6,408 nt of DNA from an uncultured Clostridia bacterium (lineage in GTDB: Bacteria > Bacillota > Clostridia > Oscillospirales > Ruminococcaceae). Made by a program: the position numbers and the translations under genes. Location of the stretch: contig CAMGJS010000056.1 of NCBI GenBank assembly GCA_946056455.1, positions 1-6,408 on the forward strand. The letters are read 5' to 3'. Of the stretch, positions 1-4,986 are shown piece by piece (position 1 is the first letter of the stretch; every line of letters starts with the position of its first letter). The notes beneath the pieces are model-generated. The model saw nothing but the letters and a program-made list of their open reading frames with translations. It was not told the origin of the DNA and searched no databases.

Positions 1-159
1 AGCGAAGAAAAAAACTACAATTTTTGTAATAATTGAATAAAATGAAAATAAAATAGCGAACTGAGTTTCACCTTTTGCAAGTTGTTTTCGCTGTTCGTCA
101 ACCTGCTTTTCAAGGTCCTTTACAGTCTGACAAGGACAGGTTTTTTCTTCGTTATTCAT
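1..159 (-). CDS. XhlA-like small membrane protein, partial (runs off left edge)
   Basis: An open frame starts with ATG at 159-157 and stays open to base 1, giving 53 residues without a stop, so the gene is cut by the window edge. A good site (AAGGAGG, then 9 bases) precedes the ATG. The N-terminal half is charged and looks coiled-coil forming (VKDLEKQVDEQRKQLAKGE, about residues 13-31), with a Cys-Pro-Cys at 8-10. It is followed by a hydrophobic stretch from about residue 34 (FAILFSFYSIITKIVVFFF). A short coiled coil followed by one C-terminal membrane helix is the layout of XhlA-type haemolysin/lysis accessory proteins of Firmicute prophages, which sit beside holin and endolysin genes. Its start overlaps the end of the upstream holin gene by 8 bases, suggesting translational coupling. 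The assignment rests on layout and neighbours rather than on a diagnostic motif. Confidence 0.6.
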   Translation of the reverse strand, partial: MNNEEKTCPCQTVKDLEKQVDEQRKQLAKGETQFAILFSFYSIITKIVVFFFA

Positions 160-379
160 CAGAGCTTTCCTCCTTATTCTCAGTTTCGATTCGCTTGGCG
201 TCAACAAAGCCTTCTGCGAGAATATACGCTATAAGCGTTGAAGTCGCTCCGATAATTCCGACAACCTGCTCAATTTCCATATCAGGAATATTGAACGCAA
301 CGAGTATCGCCGTCACAAATCCCACTACCGCCGTCCAGAACTTTCGGCTTGTCAATTTCTGCTTCCAGTTGATGTTCAT
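152..379 (-). CDS. Phage holin-like small membrane protein
   Basis: This 75-residue protein begins MNINWKQKLTSRKFW, the INWK...FW opening common to small clostridial and lactococcal-type phage holins (phi LC3-like). Two hydrophobic segments follow, at about 15-30 and 38-56, then the IAYILAEGFVDAKR motif and a short charged tail ending ESSDE. Holins of this size oligomerise in the cytoplasmic membrane and open holes that let the endolysin reach the wall. The ATG sits 8 bases after a GAGGG site and overlaps the endolysin stop by one base (TAATG). The stop overlaps the next gene by 8 bases. This packing is typical of a co-translated lysis cassette. The exact Pfam holin family could not be confirmed by eye. 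Confidence 0.75.
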   Translation of the reverse strand: MNINWKQKLTSRKFWTAVVGFVTAILVAFNIPDMEIEQVVGIIGATSTLIAYILAEGFVDAKRIETENKEESSDE

Positions 380-948
380 TACACTTCCCTCTTTTCTGTT
401 TTTCTGAAGCCCATTGCGGTGAGCCTGACAAGAATGTCGTTTGCCTCGTTTTCGCCTATTTCGTCCGATGTGGCGATGATGATGAATTTCTGCTCCGAAA
501 AATCGTCATAGCGATAAAGCTTATAGCTTTCGATGATATTTATAAGCACCTGAGAATATGTCGGCGCCGTTGCATAGCCGTCCTCATAGACTTTCTTGCA
601 GGCGGTTTTATAGTCACGCTCTCCGATAAGGTTCTGATACCTTGACAGCCTGAGAAAAAGATCGCTGTGGTCTGCAACCGATGTTTCCCAATCAGGATAT
701 ACCTTGAAGCTGTCGACAATGTCCACCCGCTTGCCGTTTATGTACTCAAAGGTCTTGTAGCTTTCGCCCTTGCCCTTAATGCCGAAAAGGTTGTTGCTTT
801 TTCGACAAAGTGCAGATGTCCCCCAACCGCTTTCAAGGATTGCCTGCGCTATTGTCAGCGACGCTAAGATTTTAGTCCTCTTCATATCGGCTGTCGCTAA
901 GGGAATAATCCGTTGAAGAAAATTCTGTTGTTCCTGTTTCGTTGCCAC
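379..948 (-). CDS. Phage endolysin, mannosyl-glycoprotein endo-beta-N-acetylglucosaminidase domain (GH73, FlgJ-like)
   Basis: The protein is 189 residues from the GTG at 948-946. It carries the glucosaminidase (GH73) signature: AQAILESGWG with the presumed catalytic Glu at residue 39, then SNNLFGIKGKG (about 51-61), YPDWETSVADHS (about 84-95) and YATAPTYSQVLINIIESYKLY (about 125-145). Such enzymes cleave N-acetylglucosaminyl bonds in peptidoglycan. No signal peptide is visible, which fits a holin-dependent endolysin. I prefer the GTG at 948 because a perfect GGAGG lies 8 bases upstream. The longer reading from GTG 957 would begin inside that ribosome site and adds only three residues. The last ~38 residues (FIIIATSDEIGENEANDILVRL onward, broken here at L) form one strand-helix unit reminiscent of half a SPOR repeat, with no full wall-binding domain. 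The gene lies between two membrane-protein genes and overlaps both. Confidence 0.88.
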   Translation of the reverse strand: MATKQEQQNFLQRIIPLATADMKRTKILASLTIAQAILESGWGTSALCRKSNNLFGIKGKGESYKTFEYINGKRVDIVDSFKVYPDWETSVADHSDLFLRLSRYQNLIGERDYKTACKKVYEDGYATAPTYSQVLINIIESYKLYRYDDFSEQKFIIIATSDEIGENEANDILVRLTAMGFRKTEKREV

Positions 949-1186
949 AATTTTCACCTCCGTATTTGTTTTTGCTCCACGCTCTTATGCTGTTCTGCCC
1001 TGCATAGCAAAGAAAGATAAGTCCGTCCGTTCCCCACATAACACGCACAATCTCCGCCGAAAGCCCCTCGACAGTTTCAAGTCCCATAAATGCAAGGATA
1101 TAGGAAATCGATGTGTAAATCAAACTTGCCGTTACGAAAAGAACGATAACGACCTTTGAAAATTCGCGCTTTCGGTTTTTCATCAT
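872..1186 (-). CDS. Two-helix membrane protein of the phage lysis cassette (possible second holin)
   Basis: This 104-residue protein opens with a basic segment (MMKNRKREFSK), then two hydrophobic segments at about 12-34 and 47-66, and a hydrophilic tail rich in Ser, Glu and Asp. I do not recognise a named family. The basic start, paired helices and polar tail resemble small membrane proteins found with lysis genes in clostridial prophages, so a holin or holin-modulating role is plausible but inferred. The first ATG follows the tail fibre stop codon directly (TAA then ATGATG). A GGAG lies 5 bases before the first ATG and 8 before the second, so translation may begin at 1183. The last 25 or so codons overlap the endolysin gene in another frame (77 bases from the preferred endolysin start), an unusually long overlap. 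Confidence 0.7.
   Translation of the reverse strand: MMKNRKREFSKVVIVLFVTASLIYTSISYILAFMGLETVEGLSAEIVRVMWGTDGLIFLCYAGQNSIRAWSKNKYGGENCGNETGTTEFSSTDYSLSDSRYEED
957..961 (-). promoter_or_regulatory. Ribosome binding site deciding the endolysin start
   Basis: GGAGG on the minus strand lies exactly 8 bases before the GTG at 948-946. The alternative in-frame GTG at 957-955 uses the last G of this same GGAGG and so has no usable site of its own. The site lies inside the 3' part of the upstream membrane-protein gene, where it encodes a Gly-Gly pair. Confidence 0.75.
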
Positions 1187-2803
1187 TTACGCTCCTGCAT
1201 AGATAATATAATTCATTGTGACAAACGGAGGCATTTTGTTTTGCGCCTGGGAACCACCTGTTGCGTTCAATGAATAAGAGCCCTGATTTGACATAGTGTT
1301 TGTTCCGCTGATAGTGAGCTTAGGTGTCGAGCCGGTTGTACCCGAATTGCCATTACCATAAACCAGAACATGACTATGCGACGGCATTTCGTTGACAGTA
1401 AGAGTATGCGTTTTTTCTCCGCCCGTTTTGCCTGTTTTAGATGTCAGAATAATATCTTTATTCGCAAGAATATCTGTACCAAAAGCGGAACTGAGAGTTA
1501 ATGTATAGTAGCTTGACGACTGACTGCCCGATATTGCGGTTATAGTTCTTGTTTCACCGTTATATGTAACAATGTCGCCTATACCGTAAAGCATAAGTTC
1601 GGGCGATGTTGTTAGCTTTATCTTTAAAGCACCCGATGTATATACCTCGTATGTCTTGAAGGAATCATAGAAATTTCCGACAGCTATTCTGTTTCTCATG
1701 TCGGGCAGATTGAAAGTCGATGTTCCGTCACCCGAGCCGTATGTCGTGCCTATCGCCGAATACAATGCCGAATGATCCGTTCTTGTTACTTCCCTTCCGT
1801 CGCATAAGAGCCAGCCTGTCGGGATAATATCCGAGGCAAAGGGCATAATTGAACCTATCGGCATAAAGAACATTTTTCTTTCGTTTCCGTCGGGAATTTC
1901 GTCAAGAGTAAGGTTTATATTTCCGCCCTCCGACGCTATTTCGTTGACAGAAACCGTTTCACCCATAGGGCCTCTTTCGCCCGTATCGCCCTTTTCTCCT
2001 TTTTCACCTCTGTCGCCTTTATCTCCCTTGTCGCCTTTGTCGCCCTTTTCACCCTTTGCGCCTGCAAGCGGACCTAAGTTTTCCCATCGGTTAAAGTAGT
2101 TGCTCCACACATAATAGTTGCCCTCTATGACAAATCCGCCGTCTTCGGTGATGCCGTCAGGGTAGGTGTTTTCCAGCTCCTCAACGCTGTTGAATGAGCC
2201 GAGCGCTTTCAGTTCTCCGGGGAGTCCTCTTTCACCCTTGTCGCCTTTGTCACCTTTGTCTCCCTTTTCGCCTTTGATACTTTGGAGCCACTCATTCTCG
2301 TCGCCCTCAAAGCCGTTTTTTACAGCAATTTCATAAGCGGATTTTCCCGCCGTTCCTTCCGCCTTGTCGGCGGCGTCAATCGCCCTCTGGACTTCAATCT
2401 GCATCTGCATAAGAGCCTGCTCGATAACATCTTCCGAAGTATAGACGATATTCTCAACGCTGTCAAAAACAGTAACGGGGTGAGCCGTGAACTTTATCAC
2501 TATCTCTCTTGACGATGAAAGACCGATAAGCTCGATTTCAAGACTTCCGCTTTCGGCGGTGAAATTTTTGCCTATCACCCATGTCAGATATACTCCGTCC
2601 GACTTTACTTCCTTTTTCAGCACCTGCTCCGCCGTTGTTTCTCCTACCGTTCCGCGCATCTTGTAGGAAAGCTCGTCAAGCCGCAGATTTTCGTATTCAA
2701 GCGGTAGCATAATGTTTACCGTGTGAGCGTTTTCTTCACCCTTGACAAGCTTATTCTGCAACGATGTTGTGATAAGGCGCTTGCCTATAATGTCAATAAG
2801 CAT
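1187..2803 (-). CDS. Phage tail fibre / tail collar protein with collagen-like repeats
   Basis: This 538-residue modular fibre protein probably forms a trimeric receptor-binding fibre at the phage tail tip. Residues 1-118 look like the beta-rich baseplate attachment domain of Firmicute phages. A predicted helical linker follows (about 120-150), then the KSAYEIAVKNGFEGDENEWL segment (154-173) that often precedes collagen tracts. Gly-X-Y tracts run at 178-196 and 248-281. Between them is a small domain with paired aromatics (YYVWSNYFNRWENLGPLAG, 230-248). The collar domain starts about 315 (PIGSIMPFASDIIPTGWLLCDG) with the FNLPDMRNRIAVG motif at 364-376. HTLTVNEMPSHSH (465-477) and the C-terminal MPPFVTMNYIIYAG (524-537) complete the fold. 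About 80 residues (378-458) separate the two halves of the collar signature. The ATG at 2803 follows an AAAGGA site by 8 bases. It is the first gene of the leftward cluster. Confidence 0.9.
   Translation of the reverse strand: MLIDIIGKRLITTSLQNKLVKGEENAHTVNIMLPLEYENLRLDELSYKMRGTVGETTAEQVLKKEVKSDGVYLTWVIGKNFTAESGSLEIELIGLSSSREIVIKFTAHPVTVFDSVENIVYTSEDVIEQALMQMQIEVQRAIDAADKAEGTAGKSAYEIAVKNGFEGDENEWLQSIKGEKGDKGDKGDKGERGLPGELKALGSFNSVEELENTYPDGITEDGGFVIEGNYYVWSNYFNRWENLGPLAGAKGEKGDKGDKGDKGDRGEKGEKGDTGERGPMGETVSVNEIASEGGNINLTLDEIPDGNERKMFFMPIGSIMPFASDIIPTGWLLCDGREVTRTDHSALYSAIGTTYGSGDGTSTFNLPDMRNRIAVGNFYDSFKTYEVYTSGALKIKLTTSPELMLYGIGDIVTYNGETRTITAISGSQSSSYYTLTLSSAFGTDILANKDIILTSKTGKTGGEKTHTLTVNEMPSHSHVLVYGNGNSGTTGSTPKLTISGTNTMSNQGSYSLNATGGSQAQNKMPPFVTMNYIIYAGA
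1961..2062 (-). repeat. Second collagen-like (Gly-X-Y) tract of the tail fibre
   Basis: Glycine occupies every third position from residue 248 to 281, giving eleven triplets that are mostly GDK, GEK, GDR and GER, with GPM at the end. The tract is longer than the first and leads directly into the segment before the collar domain. Such near-identical triplets commonly gain or lose units by slippage, so length may vary between strains. Confidence 0.9.
2216..2272 (-). repeat. First collagen-like (Gly-X-Y) tract of the tail fibre
   Basis: Glycine occurs at every third residue from 178 to 196 of the fibre protein (GEKGDKGDKGDKGERGLPG, six triplets). Gly-Asp-Lys/Gly-Glu-Lys triplets predominate, as in bacterial and phage collagen-like helices that rely on charge pairs instead of hydroxyproline. 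At DNA level this is a degenerate 9-base repeat. Confidence 0.9.
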
Positions 2804-2836
2804 AGTTTCTTTCCTTTCTTTTTTATTTACGCCGCA

Positions 2837-2874
2837 AAAGGATATTTTTGTAACGCCGCATACAAAAGTCCTTT
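2837..2874. repeat. Imperfect inverted repeat in the tail fibre leader
   Basis: AAAGGA (2837-2842) pairs with TCCTTT (2869-2874) and TTTTGTA (2846-2852) pairs with TACAAAA (2861-2867), with a 3-by-1 internal mismatch and an 8-base loop (ACGCCGCA). The loop sequence also occurs at 2829-2836, just left of the hairpin, as a direct repeat 24 bases away. The structure lies 34 bases upstream of the tail fibre ATG, so a leftward transcript starting farther upstream would carry it in its leader. A role is not established. No T-run follows it on the minus strand, so it is not an obvious terminator. Confidence 0.5.
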
Positions 2875-2896
2875 CATAAAAGGCTCATAAACAGCG

Positions 2897-2924
2897 AAAA
2901 GTTGTACGACAGCGTACAACTTTT
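2897..2924. repeat. Perfect 12-bp inverted repeat in the divergent intergenic region
   Basis: AAAAGTTGTACG (2897-2908) and CGTACAACTTTT (2913-2924) are exact reverse complements separated by the four bases ACAG. The A/T ends give each strand a short T-run after the stem, as in a weak bidirectional terminator. However, the repeat lies between two divergent genes, where no transcript from either of them needs ending. A dimeric repressor operator, a leader-RNA hairpin for the tail fibre gene, or the edge of an integrated element are alternatives. The symmetry is certain; the function is not. Confidence 0.6.
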
Positions 2925-3014
2925 GATAAAAAATATTTTAAGTTCTGCTTTTTGCACATTTTTTATTCTTGAAATTTGTCATAAATCTACAAATACTATA
3001 AATATCAGCTCTAT

Positions 3015-3043
3015 TGACAAATCGGTGGAAATATATTAAAATA
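3015..3043 (+). promoter_or_regulatory. Vegetative (sigma-A type) promoter for the flagellin gene
   Basis: TTGACA (3015-3020) matches the -35 consensus exactly, and TAAAAT (3038-3043) follows after exactly 17 bases as the -10 element. The stretch upstream is A/T rich, consistent with an UP element. Transcription would start near 3050, giving a leader of about 28 bases ending in AGAAAGGGGCGG before the ATG at 3078. No sigma-28 type motif (TAAA, about 15 bases, CCGATA) is visible in this interval, which is notable for a flagellin gene. Confidence 0.8.
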
Positions 3044-3077
3044 ATGGTAATAATAAACGCAGAAAGGGGCGGTGTGT

Positions 3078-3815
3078 ATGACAGTAAACGGTCTTGCGGG
3101 AATGCAGTACGGCATAAGCAAAGCGTATGCAAGCTACAACAAATATTTACAGCAGGGCTCAACGGGCAAAAAGATAAATTCCGCGTCGGACGATGCGGCA
3201 GGACTTGCCATTTCATCAAAAATGCAGGCGCAGATTTCCCTTTCGGACCAGAAAGCCGCCAACGCTCTTGACAGCGTATCTTTCTCCGATGTTAAAGAGG
3301 GCGCACTTTCGGGTGTTGCTGAGGGACTTCGCAGAATGAAGACTCTTGCCTCGTCGGCTTCTAATTCATTCTATGGCGCTGATGAAAAGTCTGCAATTCA
3401 GCTTGAAATTGACGGTCTTAAAAGCGACATAAGCGACATTATGGATAAGACTGAGTTCAACGGAGTAAAGGTATTTGAGGACGGCGCTTTTGAAAATCTC
3501 GGCATTAAGGATTTCAGCGTTACGGGCGACAGTATTGACATTGACAGCCTTGACAGCGCGATAAATTCCGTAAGTCTGCAAAGAGCGAAAGAAGGCGCTA
3601 CAACAAACTCGCTCCGCTCTTCGATAAATTATCTCAATAATTCGACCTACAACCTCACCTCGTCGATGAGCAGGATTTCGGACACCGACATTTCTTCTCT
3701 TTCAACAAGGCTTGCTCAGCAGAAGGTTATGTTCCAGTATAAAACCGCAATGCAGAACAACGGTTCAAAGCTTTCGTCGGCACTGACCTACGGAATGCTC
3801 AATATGTTAAAATAA
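3078..3815 (+). CDS. Minimal flagellin (flagellin N- and C-terminal domains, no variable domain)
   Basis: This is a 245-residue flagellin-family protein. The N-terminal D0/D1 part contains KKINSASDDAAGLAISSKM (31-49), the family hallmark, plus GLRRMKTLASSASN (83-96) and TEFNGVKVF (125-133). The C-terminal part has INYLNNSTYNLTSSMSRISDT (183-203, broken after T) and the terminal helix ending LTYGMLNMLK. The middle is only a short strand-rich link (134-160), so the surface-exposed D2/D3 region is absent. There is no cysteine and no signal peptide, as expected for a subunit exported by the flagellar type III apparatus. I start at the ATG 3078, 8 bases after an AAAGGGG site. A frame from GTG 3072 exists but would begin right beside that site. 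The first residues (MTVNGLAGMQYGISKAY) and the C-terminal end deviate from typical flagellins, so a hook-associated/FlgL-like or non-filament role is possible. No other flagellar gene is in the window. Confidence 0.85.
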   Translation: MTVNGLAGMQYGISKAYASYNKYLQQGSTGKKINSASDDAAGLAISSKMQAQISLSDQKAANALDSVSFSDVKEGALSGVAEGLRRMKTLASSASNSFYGADEKSAIQLEIDGLKSDISDIMDKTEFNGVKVFEDGAFENLGIKDFSVTGDSIDIDSLDSAINSVSLQRAKEGATTNSLRSSINYLNNSTYNLTSSMSRISDTDISSLSTRLAQQKVMFQYKTAMQNNGSKLSSALTYGMLNMLK

Positions 3816-3826
3816 CGGAGGATAAT

Positions 3827-4129
3827 ATGAGCGAAAAGTTTGAAAACGAAGAGCTTCTTGAAGAAGACGACGGCATAATCACATTGGAGGACGAAAACGG
3901 AGAAACGGTTGACTTTGAGTTCGGCGATATGATTGACTACAAGGGCAACTCCTATGCGGTTCTCATTCCGCTTGACGAAGAAGATACCGACATTATCATT
4001 ATGAAGGTTGAAACCGAGGACGACGACACGGGAGAAGCTGTTTTAGGTCCTATCGAGGACGAAGTTCTCTTGAACGAAATTTTTGAGATATTCAAGAAAA
4101 ATCACGCGGACGAATTTAATTTTGAATAA
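3827..4129 (+). CDS. DUF1292 family acidic protein (YrzB-like)
   Basis: This 100-residue protein matches the DUF1292 pattern: DGIITLEDENGETVDFEFGD (15-34), then YKGNSYAVLIPLDEED (38-53), IIIMKVETEDDD (56-67), a GPIEDE segment and a C-terminal helix VLLNEIFEIFKK. About a third of residues are Asp or Glu and there is no Arg, so it is strongly acidic and predicted cytosolic. The family is widespread in Firmicutes and its function is unknown. The ATG lies 5 bases after GGAGG, and the gene begins 11 bases after the flagellin stop, so the two are probably co-transcribed from the promoter at 3015-3043. Whether it serves the flagellin or is only a passenger cannot be told from the sequence. Confidence 0.88.
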   Translation: MSEKFENEELLEEDDGIITLEDENGETVDFEFGDMIDYKGNSYAVLIPLDEEDTDIIIMKVETEDDDTGEAVLGPIEDEVLLNEIFEIFKKNHADEFNFE

Positions 4130-4134
4130 CAAAA

Positions 4135-4163
4135 AGGGTACCGAGCGACAAACTCGGTACCCT
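4135..4163. terminator. Bidirectional intrinsic terminator between convergent operons
   Basis: AGGGTACCGAG (4135-4145) and CTCGGTACCCT (4153-4163) form an 11-bp perfect stem around a 7-base loop (CGACAAA). Rightward it is followed by TATTTTTATTT-like sequence. Leftward it is followed by TTTTTGTTATTC, from the A-run at 4131-4135. It lies 5 bases after the DUF1292 stop and 7 bases beyond the DUF218 stop, so it can end both converging transcripts. Confidence 0.9.
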
Positions 4164-4170
4164 ATTATTT

Positions 4171-4986
4171 TTATTTCAGGAAAATCTGCTCGGCAAGACC
4201 GAACCATTCCCGCACAACATAGCAAGGCAGAAGATACCAAGGGGTTTTTGCAGAAAGAGAAGTCTTTTCTGCCCCAAACTTTTTGCAGATAAGTCCTGCT
4301 CTGAATTGATGAAAGCCGTCGGTGACAACAGCAACGGTCGGGTTTTCTCCGTCAAGCTCTTTTAAAGAATTTTCAAAGTTTTCATAGGTGTCAGTTGATT
4401 TATCCTCAGTGATAATTCTGTCGGGAGAAATTCCCATTGAAACAAGGGTTTTCTTTATACATTCCGCCTCGGAAATTTCCTCGTCGGCACCCCGTCCGCC
4501 CGAAGCGATAATCATAATTTCGGGGTTATCTTTGCAAAATTCATACGCTTTTTCTATCCGCCTTTGGAGCATTAAAGAGGGCTCTGTTCCTCTCACCTTA
4601 CAGCCGAGAATGATGACCGCATTTTCCGCTCCCGTTGCGTTGTTCATTGAAGAGCCGAGCATACATATACTCAGCGTTATTACAAATAAAATTCCGAAAG
4701 CGACAAACGCAGAAACGGCAAGAAGAATTATCCTCAGGAAGATATTTTTGTATAAATATTTCACGGCGATAACGACCTTATCGGTAAAAACTGAAAAAGC
4801 GATTAAACTCGCGCAGGCTATCGTCCCCACAACCGTTCCCGTATGGACAATTCCAACCGTCATAGGTGTAATGAAAAAGAAAAGAAAAATAATTGCCACT
4901 ATGAAAACGATACTCCGCAGTATTTTTAAAAATACGGGATACCCTGCTTTCTTGCAAGGTATCCCCGTCAGTTTTTCATTAACCAT
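4171..4986 (-). CDS. Membrane-anchored DUF218 (YdcF/SanA/ElyC-like) protein
   Basis: This 271-residue protein has three hydrophobic segments (about 23-40, 46-67 and 84-110) followed by a soluble DUF218 domain. Family landmarks are AVIILGCKVRG (123-133), IIASGGRGADEEISEAE (159-175), EDKSTDTYENFENS (194-207) and VAVVTDGFHQFRA (218-230). This domain has a Rossmann-like fold. Relatives such as SanA and ElyC affect envelope integrity and peptidoglycan or polysaccharide precursor metabolism in enterobacteria, and YdcF of E. coli is reported to bind S-adenosylmethionine. The substrate here is unknown. The ATG at 4986 overlaps the end of the TSCPD gene by 8 bases and has only a weak AAAGAAAA site, so translation is probably coupled. 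The first ~20 codons hold a strong hairpin (4936-4965). A GTG at residue 30 is a weaker alternative start that would delete part of the first membrane helix. Confidence 0.85.
   Translation of the reverse strand: MVNEKLTGIPCKKAGYPVFLKILRSIVFIVAIIFLFFFITPMTVGIVHTGTVVGTIACASLIAFSVFTDKVVIAVKYLYKNIFLRIILLAVSAFVAFGILFVITLSICMLGSSMNNATGAENAVIILGCKVRGTEPSLMLQRRIEKAYEFCKDNPEIMIIASGGRGADEEISEAECIKKTLVSMGISPDRIITEDKSTDTYENFENSLKELDGENPTVAVVTDGFHQFRAGLICKKFGAEKTSLSAKTPWYLLPCYVVREWFGLAEQIFLK
4920..4965 (-). promoter_or_regulatory. Hairpin plus T-run inside the start of the DUF218 gene (possible attenuator)
   Basis: Read leftward, GGGATACC (4965-4958) pairs with GGTATCCC (4943-4936), with a further inner GCA/TGC pairing around a 6-base loop. 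Next comes GTATTTTTAAAAATAC (4935-4920), itself a perfect 16-bp palindrome that places TTTTT right after the stem. This is the layout of an intrinsic terminator, yet it lies about 14 bases downstream of the TSCPD stop and within codons 8-22 of the DUF218 gene. It could cut transcription after the first two genes of the operon. Termination is inferred; the symmetry is visible. Confidence 0.45.

Noticed and set aside
1187..1500. Possible diversity-generating retroelement target at the 3' end of the tail fibre gene
   Set aside because: No second near-copy template repeat and no reverse transcriptase gene is present in the window, and the C-terminus is a collar-type end, not a C-type lectin fold.
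1961..2272. Short-period DNA repeats that could suggest a CRISPR array
   Set aside because: The period is 9 bases in frame with Gly-X-Y codons and there are no unique spacers of array length. It is collagen-like coding sequence.
2930..3010. Promoter for the tail fibre gene on the minus strand
   Set aside because: Several A/T-rich hexamers resemble a -10 element (for example TAAAAT at 2940-2935), but none has an acceptable -35 partner at 16-18 bases, so I do not call one.
2938..3271. Open frames on both strands across the flagellin promoter and start (minus 3219-2938, plus 3014-3271)
   Set aside because: They lie over the flagellin gene's own start or its promoter, have no ribosome sites, and their products show no domain pattern. 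They are shadows of the flagellin gene.
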